DNA from: Acidithiobacillus ferridurans
Lineage (GTDB): Bacteria > Pseudomonadota > Gammaproteobacteria > Acidithiobacillales > Acidithiobacillaceae
Assembly: GCF_003966655.1 (NCBI RefSeq)
Contig: NZ_AP018795.1
Location: forward strand, 2,497,501-2,561,500
DNA length: 64,000 nucleotides
Reading direction: 5' to 3'
Shown here one piece after another: positions 24,329 to 33,639 of the stretch (positions are counted from its first letter, which is position 1; each line of letters starts with the position of its first letter). Made by a program: the position numbers and the translations under genes. The notes under the pieces were generated by a model, which was not told the origin of the DNA, did not search any database, and was given only the letters and a program-made list of their open reading frames with translations.

Positions 24329-25319
24329 AGTTTTTCAACTGGGTGCGGGCTATATCGAGTTGTTCCTGAATGTTTTCACCTGGTGATATTTCAATATTAA
24401 GAACGCGCATATCGTTATCAATCAGACGGGTCCGAGCAACGGCAACCGCGGAGGGGTCGCAGGAGGTAAGGACTATCAGGAGATGCTCTCTATCTAGGCG
24501 CCCTATTCGATCAGTGCTACGCATTTTCTGGGCGACACGCTCCGCCATCATTTTTATAGATAACAGTGGATCTGTCATGTCAACCGGTTGAACTAACAAC
24601 AGACCAAAATGGATGCCATAGCGCTGCTGGCGGTTTTTTTCATCTTCCAAAAGCTGCATAAATAAATTATGTCGAATAATCTGGGTACCTGCTTCATAAA
24701 ATTGCTCATGATCTGCCTCAAAAAAACGGCCACGATGTAAAGCAGAGAATCCTAGGCTGCTGATCCTATATTTATGAACCTCTTCTCGAAGAAGATTTAT
24801 TCCCTGTGACCTTTTCTGGCAACTTAAACATAGCGCCTCAACGTCTGGCACCTGAAAAGAAGCATTGCAGTCTAGGCAATTATAATTATTGCCCGGAAGA
24901 TCATGGTCTGTGCCCAAGTGTTCCAGTTTGCCTTCGCATTTTGGGCATCGCCGTGCGCCCTTCTCATCACGTTCGAACAGATGAATGGGACCTACGTACC
25001 CGCATCGGAAGTGGTGGATGAGGGGAATTTCCTCTATATGTGCAGATTTGCAGGAAATACAGACTTCACGGACGTTCACGTGATGGCTACCGCAAGCCGG
25101 GCAACCGGTGAGTATATCGGCAAAAGATTTTTCGAGATAGTCGTTTTGAACAAGGTACTGCAAATCTCGCGTCAGGACATCATTATTTTCCATGGATTCA
25201 GTGTTGGTCTCGTACACATAGCCTCTGGAGGAACAAGGAGTCCATATCGGTGACCACTCTCCACCATTTTGTTGAATGCGGTGCAGAATGGCTAGGAGTC
25301 GTTCGTTATCTATGGACAT
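24312..25319 (-). CDS. zinc-ribbon TackOD1-like protein with degenerate GGDEF-like domain
   Basis: The first 190 residues hold four cysteine pairs: CPACGSHHV, CISCKS, RRCPKCEGKLEHLGTDHDLPG and CLDCNASF plus CLSC, with HHFRCGYVGPIHLFERD. This fits the TackOD1 output domain. Residues 210-335 resemble a diguanylate cyclase fold (FFEADHEQFYEAGTQIIRHNL, TDRIGRLDREHLLIVL), but the GGDEF active-site loop is replaced by RLDRE, so it is probably catalytically dead and may bind a nucleotide or the synthase. It sits between the HlyD and synthase genes with 1-base spacing and 17-base overlap, suggesting a regulatory subunit for polysaccharide synthesis. Confidence 0.65.
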   Translation of the reverse strand: MSIDNERLLAILHRIQQNGGEWSPIWTPCSSRGYVYETNTESMENNDVLTRDLQYLVQNDYLEKSFADILTGCPACGSHHVNVREVCISCKSAHIEEIPLIHHFRCGYVGPIHLFERDEKGARRCPKCEGKLEHLGTDHDLPGNNYNCLDCNASFQVPDVEALCLSCQKRSQGINLLREEVHKYRISSLGFSALHRGRFFEADHEQFYEAGTQIIRHNLFMQLLEDEKNRQQRYGIHFGLLLVQPVDMTDPLLSIKMMAERVAQKMRSTDRIGRLDREHLLIVLTSCDPSAVAVARTRLIDNDMRVLNIEISPGENIQEQLDIARTQLKNYDRLS

Positions 25320-25320
25320 G

Positions 25321-26409
25321 TCAGAAATTCTCCATCATTCTCTTGCCCCAAGACTCCAGGGGAATCCGGACGTGTACCCTTTCACCAAATAGCAGGCGGC
25401 GGCGTTGGCTTGGAGAAAGATTGTCGAATGTAATTCGTACCAAGCGATATTGGGTCCATTGTGGTTGTTCCCAAAAATATCGAGTGAGAAGCTTGGGAAG
25501 CTTGGTGATTTCTGGTTGAATTGAAGTAACAGTGGCTGGTATTTCACCCATTCCAGGAATATTGATATACGCGGTCGCATGTTCATGGAGATTTCTGACC
25601 ATAGTTGGCGGGACGAAGGCTGTTACATAGGCTTTGTCTGGCTGAAATATTTTGAAGAGGGTGTTGCCTGCGGCTACAATCTCGCCTAGGTGAGCGTGGC
25701 AGTCCAGCAATTCCCCGCCTACCGGAGCAAGCAAAGGGCGGTTGTAGACACTATTTTGTTGAGAAAGTTGTACCTTGAGTTGCTCTTGAGCAGTAAGTAT
25801 TTTAGCTTTTGCGTCCACTTTCAACTGAGTTACCTGAAGTTCCATCTGCTTAGCCGTAGCGACCGCGGCCTCCGCCTCTGATTGGGCTTGCAGGCGTTGA
25901 TCGTGGGCCACAGCAACAGCAACAGGACCTACTGCCTGGACTGCGGCCAACTTGATGGTTGATCTGTATACGGCAGTCAATCGTGAATAGTTTGCTACCG
26001 CAGCTTGGGCTGTAGCTTGCGCAGATCTGGCTGCGGCTTGGGCTACGAGAACTCCGTTGGTTGCCTCATTATCGGCAAGGGCGATGGCTTTTTCCGCATT
26101 GTAACGATTTTGTTGGTATTGACCGGCCAAAAGCTCATTGCTGACCAAAACGAGAGGTTGGTCACGATGCACGAGGGTGTCACAGGACGCCATCTCTTGA
26201 TCAACCCGAGCTAGAAAGATGGGCCCAACCGGAGTGAGGTTGCCATTGACAACACCCATCACGCGTACATTGGCAAATGGCGGTAGGAAAAAATAGATAA
26301 GCAAGATCGCGAAAATCGCAAATAAAACGTAACGCGATGCATGCCTTCGAAAGTGAGACTTTCTAACGGGTACCATCTGTGCTTTTGTAGAGGGGTGGCG
26401 GAAGCGCAC
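25321..26409 (-). CDS. HlyD-family periplasmic adaptor protein
   Basis: The 362-residue protein has one N-terminal membrane anchor (YVLFAIFAILLIYFFLPPF, residues about 28-46), a lipoyl-like half (VRVMGVVNGNLTPVGPIFLARVD), a long Ala/Gln-rich coiled-coil hairpin (residues 100-225), the second lipoyl half (LLAPVGGELLDCHAHLGEIVAAG), and a beta-barrel domain. It should bridge the inner membrane synthase and the TolC-like channel. The gene lies 3 bases after the Tat-exported gene and one base before the TackOD1 gene. Similar adaptors occur in alginate and cellulose-like export systems. Confidence 0.88.
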   Translation of the reverse strand: MRFRHPSTKAQMVPVRKSHFRRHASRYVLFAIFAILLIYFFLPPFANVRVMGVVNGNLTPVGPIFLARVDQEMASCDTLVHRDQPLVLVSNELLAGQYQQNRYNAEKAIALADNEATNGVLVAQAAARSAQATAQAAVANYSRLTAVYRSTIKLAAVQAVGPVAVAVAHDQRLQAQSEAEAAVATAKQMELQVTQLKVDAKAKILTAQEQLKVQLSQQNSVYNRPLLAPVGGELLDCHAHLGEIVAAGNTLFKIFQPDKAYVTAFVPPTMVRNLHEHATAYINIPGMGEIPATVTSIQPEITKLPKLLTRYFWEQPQWTQYRLVRITFDNLSPSQRRRLLFGERVHVRIPLESWGKRMMENF

Positions 26410-26412
26410 GGG

Positions 26413-27273
26413 TTAAACGCCTAACAATGTTCGTAAGGATTGATAGTCATTGATTGCGATACCGAGATAGCCTGGTTCATTCTGGAGTGCGGCATCCATG
26501 GTGATCATGGCCTGATGAAAATTGCCAGCCGTACTACCCGCGTAACTAATGGTGCTAGGTGCGCCAATCTTAGTGGTCACTCCGAACCAGAATTTACCAT
26601 TCACAGCAGCTATCGTTTCTAGAGATCGGGCAGCAACGCGCAATGCTGCACTGGAGTTAGATCGGTAGGCCATGAGTACCTGCGCCTGGACAATAGAGGT
26701 CACTGCGCCAAGTATATTGGCCCCATTATGAGAGACGGAAATGTTATTAAATACGGGCACTGTGGATACACAAGTAGGCAATCCATTGGATTTGGCGAGC
26801 GCGACTGCGTTCTGTAGAAAATTCAAATAGTCCATTCCGATCGCCTGATGATTCTGCGATGTCTTCCATGCGACAGAGTCTTGCGGTTCCACATCTAAGC
26901 ATATCCCTTTGGCCCCCTGACCTGCCAGGTTCAAAAGTGGATGGAAGGAACTTGGGAGATTCTGGTCTTGCCCCCAGGTTGGAGCTCCTCCCACGATATA
27001 AACCGATAATCCGCGCTTTTTCAAAAGGAGTAATGCTGATTGCAACGCAGGTAAGCTACCCCGATCGGCGGGTGGCACTGAATAAAATATTGTATTAAAA
27101 CCATATTTAAGGGAAAAATCGCCAACGTTATTAATATCAGTCAGGGGAGTTTTCCATACCCATAGACTTTTAGGAATGGCGGCAAAACCAACCGTTGATG
27201 CCGCGCCAGGCAATGGCAGGCCCATCGTCCCAGCAAGGGCAGCCATTGCGGACATAAAGCGCCGCCTATTCAC
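26413..27273 (-). CDS. Tat-exported protein of unknown function, glycosidase-like fold
   Basis: The N-terminus MNRRRFMSAMAALAGTMGLPLPGAAS is a twin-arginine signal (RRRFM). The mature part (about 255 residues) has alternating strands and helices with FNTIFYSVPPAD, GLSVYIVGGAP, GICLDVEPQ (a Asp-x-Glu pair on a likely barrel strand), LPTCVSTVPVF and KFWFGVTTKIG, in the style of a TIM barrel of glycosidase type. It could trim or modify the exported polysaccharide in the periplasm. It overlaps the sqdB-like stop by 8 bases. The family is unnamed to me, so enzymatic activity is an inference. Confidence 0.65.
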   Translation of the reverse strand: MNRRRFMSAMAALAGTMGLPLPGAASTVGFAAIPKSLWVWKTPLTDINNVGDFSLKYGFNTIFYSVPPADRGSLPALQSALLLLKKRGLSVYIVGGAPTWGQDQNLPSSFHPLLNLAGQGAKGICLDVEPQDSVAWKTSQNHQAIGMDYLNFLQNAVALAKSNGLPTCVSTVPVFNNISVSHNGANILGAVTSIVQAQVLMAYRSNSSAALRVAARSLETIAAVNGKFWFGVTTKIGAPSTISYAGSTAGNFHQAMITMDAALQNEPGYLGIAINDYQSLRTLLGV

Positions 27274-27696
27274 GCACGACTCCGGCTACACCCTTTTTAT
27301 CTATGCCATGCTTCCAAGTAACTCGCGGCAATATGCCGACTCTACGGACATTTTCTTTGGCGGAAATGGCACGATCAAGCATGTGTGCAATTACATCATC
27401 GGTTAAGTGATGGGGTTGGAGGCCCAGTTCCGGAAGTCCTGTATGAACCGCATGATAGTAATGTTGTTCCATCTCTTCCCTTGGGTTAGGAAGATGACTG
27501 ATGGTTACATTAATATCATATAGCAGCGCAACATTTTGAACCTTTTTAGCGATATCCATGATGGAGAATTGTTCTGTAAATTGATTGAAAACCCTGAATT
27601 CTCCTGCTTTCGCTGGATGCAAAGCCGCCAATTCTACGCACTGTAGCGTATCCTTAATATTCAGGTATCCACGCGTTTGTCCGCCATTGCCATAAA

Positions 27697-29317
27697 CCTA
27701 AATTCGGCAGTTACCCCTGCTGATTTGGCAGGATTCCTCTGATAGGATTGATTTTTCCCCTGTGTTGGAGGCTCACCCAATGGGTGAACGCACTAAGCGG
27801 CCCCAAAAGCCCATTCCTGAGGCTATACAGAGCATGATTGTGGATACGATGGGCGGTCGTGTTCAGGTATCCTGGGATAAGGAATCGGCAGCCACTCCCT
27901 TTGGCCAGTTGGTGTTCTTTGCCGAGTTTCAGAAAGTCAGTGGTTTGTTTGATGCTTGGGTAGAAGAATGTCCCTTGATCTATAACAGCCCCAACGCACC
28001 CAAGAAGCGCGATGTATTGGGCACTTGGGATCTCTCCATACTGGCGGGTCACCGACGCTATGCACATGTCACTGGATTACGCAGTGATGGTGTCAGTCCG
28101 CAGATTCTGGGGATGAGCAAGATCGTCAGCGAAGACGCCCTGCGCCGGGCGCTGGGTAAAATCCCCGAAGGCGAAGGCACCGAATGGATGCGCAAGCACT
28201 TGTTCAAAAGCGCAAAGGCAGCCTGTGACACGCCTTGGATTCTTGATATCGACACCACCATCAAAACGTTATTCGGGCATCAGCAAGGGGCTGAAGTAGG
28301 CTACAATCCGCACAAACCGGGGCGTCCATCCCATGCCTATCATGCGTACTGGGTCGGTAATCTGCGGCTATTGCTGGATGTAGAAGTGACAGCCGGCAAC
28401 ACCACGGCCTCCAACCATGCCCAACCGGGGCTGAACCGCGTACTGGACACCCTGAGTGCCGAACAGCGTCCTTATCTGGTCCGTGGCGACTGTGGCTTTG
28501 GCAATGATGCGGTTATCCGCGAGATGGAAGCGCGGCAGCAGTCCTATCTCTTCAAATTGCGTCAATCGCCCCGGGTCAAGCGCCTGTTACAGCGGGAATT
28601 TACCCGCCGTGACTGGGCGGATGCAGGACAAGGCTGGGAAGGCCGCGAAGACACGATTCAACTGGCCGGGTGGCAGCAGAGCCGCCGGGTAGTCATTCTC
28701 CGTCGCCTACTCAAAGACCATCTAATCGCCACCCAGGAACATCAAGGCCAGCTGGAATTTGCTTTCGTGGACCGTCGCCAGACCAAGGTCTACGAATACG
28801 CCGTACTGGTGACGGATATCCAAGAAGGCATTCTGAGTATCGCGCAGTTGTACCGCGACCGGGCCGATGCGGAGAACGGTTTTGACGAACTCAAGAACCA
28901 GTGGGGATGGGGCGGGTACACCACTCGTGATCTGGCCCGTTGTCGGCTCTCCGCGCGTGCCGTGGGGCTGGTCTACAACTGGTGGAGCTGGTATTCCCGA
29001 CTGGCTTTTCCGGGGTCACGGAGAGAAGCCATCACCAGTCGTCCATTGCTGCTCTCCGCTATAGGTCGCAGCACCAAACACGCTGGACAGATTCATCTTT
29101 TTCTGACACCCATGCATGCCGCGCAGAAAAAGGTGGAGCGCGGAATTGAGAATATCCGTAGAGGGTTGCGGATAGTTCGGGAGACTGCGGAGCAGTTCCT
29201 GGAACACCAGCCCTGGGACCTCCTCGTGAGCTACATCGTTGCGCAAATTACGCGATCACCATGGTCACCGCCGGGGACTTTTCCGGCACTTGCCGGACCT
29301 TAACTGCTTTTTTTAGG
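27697..29317 (+). mobile_element. IS1380-type insertion sequence, copy 2 (1621 bp)
   Basis: Its length, ends and encoded transposase are the same as copy 1 at 12514-14134. It is flanked by a different 5-bp duplication, ATAAA at 27692-27696 and 29318-29322. The differing duplications mean that the two copies inserted independently rather than as one composite transposon, although they are in direct orientation 13.5 kb apart. Confidence 0.92.
27762..29303 (+). CDS. IS1380-family transposase, copy 2
   Basis: The 513 residues are identical to those of the gene at 12579-14120, including ILDIDTT, RGDCGFG and YRDRADAENGFDELK. The gene is transcribed against the polysaccharide operon it interrupts, so its own transcript would be antisense to the N-terminal part of the sqdB-like gene if the hairpin at 29280-29314 failed to stop it. 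Confidence 0.92.
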   Translation: MLEAHPMGERTKRPQKPIPEAIQSMIVDTMGGRVQVSWDKESAATPFGQLVFFAEFQKVSGLFDAWVEECPLIYNSPNAPKKRDVLGTWDLSILAGHRRYAHVTGLRSDGVSPQILGMSKIVSEDALRRALGKIPEGEGTEWMRKHLFKSAKAACDTPWILDIDTTIKTLFGHQQGAEVGYNPHKPGRPSHAYHAYWVGNLRLLLDVEVTAGNTTASNHAQPGLNRVLDTLSAEQRPYLVRGDCGFGNDAVIREMEARQQSYLFKLRQSPRVKRLLQREFTRRDWADAGQGWEGREDTIQLAGWQQSRRVVILRRLLKDHLIATQEHQGQLEFAFVDRRQTKVYEYAVLVTDIQEGILSIAQLYRDRADAENGFDELKNQWGWGGYTTRDLARCRLSARAVGLVYNWWSWYSRLAFPGSRREAITSRPLLLSAIGRSTKHAGQIHLFLTPMHAAQKKVERGIENIRRGLRIVRETAEQFLEHQPWDLLVSYIVAQITRSPWSPPGTFPALAGP

Positions 29318-30197
29318 ATAAACTGTTAGTGGGTTACCGATAGCCGCTTGCACCACAAATCGATTCAGAACCGTGCCGAAGATATCATCATAGTGAAAAC
29401 TGGTGCGTAGTTCTGGGTCGTTGTCCATTTCAGGTGTATCAATACCGTAAACAACACCTTGATTCAAATCGGTTACAGAGAGGTTCCATATGCGGCAACC
29501 GAACTCTAAATTGTTAGAATCAGCAACCTTGGATAAATGGTAAAGAGAATGAGCCTTTTTAGGGTACAGCATACGATCTTTGCGCCCCTTGTGCTCAATC
29601 TCGATCCAGCCTTCTTCTATATCGATGTTAGGAGTGCCGTATTCACCCATGGTACCCAACTTGATCAGGTGTGCTTGTGGGCAAAAGTCATGCATAGCGA
29701 ACATCACATTGAGATTGCCGATGATGTTGTTCTGCTGGGTGTGTATGGCAGCATTCTGATTCATCATGGAGTAGGGCGCTGAAGGCTGCTCGGCATAATG
29801 AACAATGACTTCCGGCTGATAATCCCTGAAAAGGTGATGCAATAGTTCAGGATCAGTAGCGATATCGCCCACGACCACTTCAACCACTTTGCCTGTCTTT
29901 TTATACCAATGGGCGGCGCGATCTTGCAGGGGTGGCGTGAGCTCAAGCGGAGCCACATCAACCACGGCTTCCCAGTGGCGTTTGATCATGCTATCAACGG
30001 CGACGACTTCGTGGCCGCGTGCCGAGAAATGCATGACCGTCGGCCACCCCAAGTAACCGTCCCCACCTAAAATGCAGATACGCATACCTATTCCTTTTCA
30101 TTGTGTCCGGATACAGTTTCCCTGGCACTATAATTTAGTCGTTTTCGTCAGGATTGCATATGGTCAAGAAATATCTACAGGAAATGGAATTCGGGGT

Positions 30198-30475
30198 TTA
30201 ACCTTGGGCGCTACGTGCCCCCCGCATGGCCCTCACCGCCTGCCCCAGCCCTTCCTGAAATCGGTGGCTATGCTCGTGCAACTGACCGAGCAACCGATGG
30301 AGTTCCTCGCGCGTTCCGCTTTGCCGTACCTGAAGGATTTCCTGCCCCAAGGCATGCACCGCTTCATGCTCGGCCAGCAAGGCCTCTACCCCGGGCAGTT
30401 CCGACGCATGGGCGTGCAGCCAGGCGGTGATCGGACAGGCAGCCAGATCCGCATGCTCGTAACCCCATGATGCAT
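30198..30475 (-). pseudogene. out-of-frame CZB-like tail of the GGDEF-EAL protein
   Basis: The sequence from ASWGYEHADLAACPITAWL to AEHEAVHALGQEILQ and FQEGLGQAVRAM fits the chemoreceptor zinc-binding (CZB) pattern, with His residues including HxxxH. It continues the EAL protein in a different frame. Either the strain carries a real frameshift, or there is a base-call error close to the GGGG run near 30474. Confidence 0.55.
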
Positions 30476-32911
30476 CGCGGACTCTTCTGCCGCATGCACC
30501 CATCCCAGATGCTGGTACAGAGCCAGCAGCGGCGTGTCCGCATCCCCCGTACCGAGGACAAAGGCATGCACGAAATCAGCGACCGCCTCCGCCTCCAGCG
30601 GCCTGGCAATGGCATATCCCTGGAGATAGTCGACCTCCATCTCGCGCAGCAGGGCGATGTGGGCTTCGGTTTCCACCCCTTCCACCGTGATGATGACGTT
30701 CATGCCCAAACCCAGATTGATGAGACTCTCGACAAAGATCAGGTCTTGGGGTTTGTTCGGTAGTTCGCGGATGAAACCCTGATCGATTTTGATCTCGTCA
30801 ATGGGCAGATTTTTGAGCCGCAGGAGCGAGGCGTAGGCACTACCCACGTCATCCAGGGCGATCTTCACGCTTGCGCTGCGCAGTCGTTGCAGATGCCCCA
30901 AGGCGACCTCCTGTTCAAGGATCTCCCCGATCTCCAGCACCTCCAGTACCAGGGATTCCGGGGGTATACCCGGATAAGCGGCCAGGATGTCGAAGATTGT
31001 ATCGGCAAATCCGGGACTGTCGAGCTCTTCCGGAGTGACATTGACGCTGAGGAAGAGATCCAGGCCCGTCTCTTGCCATTGCGCAAGTTGCCGCAGCCCC
31101 GTCTGCAGCACGAAATGCCCCAATGCCAGACGCTCCCGCATGCCGAGGGACGGGAGGAATTGGTCTGGGGAGATCTCCCGGCCCTCCCGGTGCCAGCGGG
31201 TCAGGGCCTCGAGGCCCGCCACCCGGCCTGTCGTCAGGGCCACCAGGGGTTGATAGCGTAGCGTCACCGCTCCGGCGACCAAAGCCTGTAGAAAATCCTG
31301 GCGCAACACTTCATCACCCATGGTGACGGTGCCGAGATCCGGGTGATAGAGCTGCGCCCATCCTTCGCTGGTCCGCCCGGGACGCGCCTTGGCCGCATAC
31401 ATGGCCTGATCGGCGTGCCGCAGGAGGAGATCGGCATCCGCCGCCTCGTCAAAAGGGTAGATAGTCAGCCCCAGGCTCGCCTGGAGGCTGATCTCTTTCC
31501 CCTGGATCAGGAAAGGTTGCGCAATCGCAGTCTGAAGGCGGGCCAGGATCTGATCTACTTCATCCATACTGCGCAAACCTTCCAGCAGCAATACAAACTC
31601 ATCGCCACCCAGTCGCGCCACGGTATCCGTCCGGCGCACAGCCTCTTGCAGGCGGCGGGACATCTCTTTCAGCGACTCGTCGCCGATGGCATGGCCGTAA
31701 GTATCATTGACCGGCTTGAAGGCATCCAGATCCAAAAAACCCACGGCCAGCAACCGTTCCTGCCGTTCGGCACGGGCTAACGCCTGATCAAACACCAGCC
31801 GCAGCCCATCGCGGTTGGGCAGACCGGTCAGGGCGTCGTGGGTGGCTTGGGTAGTCAGGGTTCGTTCGAACGCCTCGCGTTGCTCGCTCCATCGGCGATC
31901 CAGGAAGACGATTCGTCTATAAGCAACTACGCCAAGCCCCAAAACGATGATCAGAAAGAGTAGAGGAATTTCAACTTGCTGCCGCCACCATGCGGCCAGC
32001 CACTGGCTCCTGGGGATAGAAACGAAAGCAGTCAATGGATAAGGACTCAGACGCGTAAAGGCCCCAAATCGATAGGTCCGTCCCACCGTAACGAAGCCTG
32101 CATAATATCCTTGACGTGCGTGGGAATTACTCTGCAATGCCTGCAGCAAGGCCCCCGTAAGTGGAGGATGAGCAAGCATTCCGGCTAGATTACCTTGGGG
32201 TACGGGCCAGCGCCCTTCGATATATTGGTTGCTCCAGATCAGACCGACAGCCGTCCCGGGGTGTAATGGCAACAAGCGCAGGAAGTCTTCGATGTCGCCA
32301 AGGCGCAATGGAGTGGTCACGACGAACAAGGGCTTACCTGCGGGGGAAAACACCGTATGACTAAGACGGATAATCCAATGATCCATCAATGGCTCCAGGA
32401 TTGGGTGGTCGATCCGCATTCCACGCATCTGTAATACTGTCTGGAAATCGGGCCAGATGGCTGGATCATTACGAAAGTCCGGTAGCGGCTCTCCAGTTGG
32501 TACGGCAGTGGAGGCGATGACCTGTCCACTCGGCGCTATAAGATAAGCGCTGGCGATCTCCGGCAATGCCTTCTGATAGTCCAGCAGCAACGACTGGGCG
32601 CGGCGAGGATGATGCAACGCGTCTGCTCGCTGTAATTGCAATCCCAAAAACTGGAGACTGGATGCCTGGTCATCCAGCAGTCGCTGTATGACTTGTGCGA
32701 TCATGTCGGATTCCAGCTTCAAATGAAACTGACTGTTTTGTTCATAACGATGCCAGGAGAACCAGGCATACCATCCGGAAAAAACGAACACCCCCACGGC
32801 CACGCCCCAAAAGGCCAAAAACATAGTCCACCGATGGGGAGGTATGGTGATGGGGCGGGTGAGAAATGCAGGTATTTTTAGAGTGGCTTTCAAGCTCAAT
32901 AGCCCGTTCAC
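30386..32911 (-). CDS. membrane GGDEF-EAL c-di-GMP enzyme, C-terminus frameshifted
   Basis: The frame encodes 841 residues. Membrane segments at about 30-50 and 310-335 enclose a periplasmic sensor region of Cache-like length. The GGDEF domain has an intact RLGGDEFVLLL (near 440) and the EAL domain an intact GLEALTRWH, with LSVNVTPEEL, ALDDVGSAYASL and LQGYAIARPLE. Both synthesis and breakdown of c-di-GMP are therefore possible. The last roughly 25 residues are out of frame: the neighbouring frame encodes a CZB-like domain (30198 to about 30475), so a one-base change near 30466-30480 probably removed it. It lies upstream of the polysaccharide operon on the same strand, a plausible regulator of it. 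Confidence 0.88.
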   Translation of the reverse strand: MNGLLSLKATLKIPAFLTRPITIPPHRWTMFLAFWGVAVGVFVFSGWYAWFSWHRYEQNSQFHLKLESDMIAQVIQRLLDDQASSLQFLGLQLQRADALHHPRRAQSLLLDYQKALPEIASAYLIAPSGQVIASTAVPTGEPLPDFRNDPAIWPDFQTVLQMRGMRIDHPILEPLMDHWIIRLSHTVFSPAGKPLFVVTTPLRLGDIEDFLRLLPLHPGTAVGLIWSNQYIEGRWPVPQGNLAGMLAHPPLTGALLQALQSNSHARQGYYAGFVTVGRTYRFGAFTRLSPYPLTAFVSIPRSQWLAAWWRQQVEIPLLFLIIVLGLGVVAYRRIVFLDRRWSEQREAFERTLTTQATHDALTGLPNRDGLRLVFDQALARAERQERLLAVGFLDLDAFKPVNDTYGHAIGDESLKEMSRRLQEAVRRTDTVARLGGDEFVLLLEGLRSMDEVDQILARLQTAIAQPFLIQGKEISLQASLGLTIYPFDEAADADLLLRHADQAMYAAKARPGRTSEGWAQLYHPDLGTVTMGDEVLRQDFLQALVAGAVTLRYQPLVALTTGRVAGLEALTRWHREGREISPDQFLPSLGMRERLALGHFVLQTGLRQLAQWQETGLDLFLSVNVTPEELDSPGFADTIFDILAAYPGIPPESLVLEVLEIGEILEQEVALGHLQRLRSASVKIALDDVGSAYASLLRLKNLPIDEIKIDQGFIRELPNKPQDLIFVESLINLGLGMNVIITVEGVETEAHIALLREMEVDYLQGYAIARPLEAEAVADFVHAFVLGTGDADTPLLALYQHLGWVHAAEESAMHHGVTSMRIWLPVRSPPGCTPMRRNCPG

Positions 32912-33201
32912 CTATTTTTTTTCGATTGGCTTTGGTTACTCAAGTTTCTTATAGCCCAAATCACCGGACTCCTACCCTTTTTATCAAAAAAACGATTTGT
33001 TGGTCGATTGAAATCCGCTGGCATAACATAGTTACAAAATCATGCGGCAGTTCAGGCTGCCGCTGCCTTGCACTATCTTACATTCAGTGTGAGAGGGCGT
33101 TGCACAACCGCGCAGAGGGGAAGTCAATGACCGCTCTCAGTCTACCGCCGACCATTGGGGCTCAACGACGGCAGGGCAGCACTAACCGCCCATTCACGGA
33201 G
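32912..33201. other. intergenic region with dispersed repeat
   Basis: These 290 bases lie between the start of the GGDEF-EAL gene and the stop of the PIN toxin gene. The promoter of the GGDEF-EAL gene should lie near 32920-33000. A copy of the dispersed repeat occupies 33143-33185. Nothing else is recognisable. Confidence 0.5.
33143..33185 (+). repeat. dispersed intergenic repeat, copy 2
   Basis: This is the partner of 21452-21492; the shared part ends CAACGACGGCAGGGCAGC. The upstream part (GTCAATGACCGCTCTCAG) also resembles the other copy. Confidence 0.55.
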
Positions 33202-33633
33202 TTACACTCCCCCATGCGTCCGCCAGAATTCCATTGGGGTGATTATAGGATATCGATCAGCCAACGCCAGAAGGTCTTTGTCTCCCGTGATGAGGTAGTC
33301 AGCACCAGACGTCTTGAGTGCGGCCAGCAGAGTGTGCAGCACCGGTTGATCCTTGTCGTCGCGCAAGTGCGGGTCCAATCCGGGCCATGGGGCGATCAGT
33401 TCTGCTTGGATGGCCAGAATATCTACCAGATCGCTCATCTCGGCCACCGTCAGCCCATGTCGGTGCGCCAGACGGGGCAGTACCCGGCGCAGTTCATCGA
33501 GGATATAGTCTGATAGCAGTACCTCGATGGAAGCATGTCGCCACGCGGCCAGGATATTGCCCGGCACGCTGGCCGGATATGCTATGCCGGAAAGCAGCAC
33601 GTTGGTGTCCAGCACCACCCGCAATGCCGCCAT
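33202..33633 (-). CDS. PIN-domain toxin of a type II toxin-antitoxin pair
   Basis: The 143-residue PIN domain has VVLDTNVLLSG (first Asp), YILDELRRVLPR (Glu), and GADYLITGDKDLLAL (the Asp pair), the metal-binding set of PIN ribonucleases. It belongs to the group annotated as putative toxin component, PIN family, rather than classical short VapC. It follows the Phd-like gene by 6 bases. The encoded ribonuclease would block translation when the unstable antitoxin falls, helping keep the element in the population. Confidence 0.85.
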   Translation of the reverse strand: MAALRVVLDTNVLLSGIAYPASVPGNILAAWRHASIEVLLSDYILDELRRVLPRLAHRHGLTVAEMSDLVDILAIQAELIAPWPGLDPHLRDDKDQPVLHTLLAALKTSGADYLITGDKDLLALADRYPIITPMEFWRTHGGV

Positions 33634-33639
33634 GAACGG

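Larger units (their letters stand above)
27266..30085 (-). pseudogene. sqdB: UDP-sulfoquinovose synthase-like gene (SqdB/SQD1) split by an IS1380-type element
   Basis: The N-terminal part (30085 to 29318) and C-terminal part (27696 to 27266) join exactly: NPLTVY plus GNGGQTRGYLNIKDT. Together they match SqdB/SQD1 over the full length: ILGGDGYLGWPT (NAD-binding loop), KLGTMGEYGTPNIDIEEG with the catalytic Thr, LYHLSK with the Tyr-x3-Lys pair, TDLNQGVVYG and GEFRVFNQFTEQFS. SqdB makes UDP-sulfoquinovose from UDP-glucose and sulfite. It is the first gene of the polysaccharide operon, so the insertion removes the enzyme and may be polar. The 5-bp duplication is ATAAA. Related epimerases that do not use sulfite cannot be excluded by sequence alone. 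Confidence 0.88.

Noticed and set aside
12514-29317. A 16.8-kb composite transposon bounded by the two IS1380-type copies
   Set aside because: Each copy has its own matching 5-bp duplication (GTTAT and ATAAA), and each splits a gene that can be rejoined across it, so they inserted independently.
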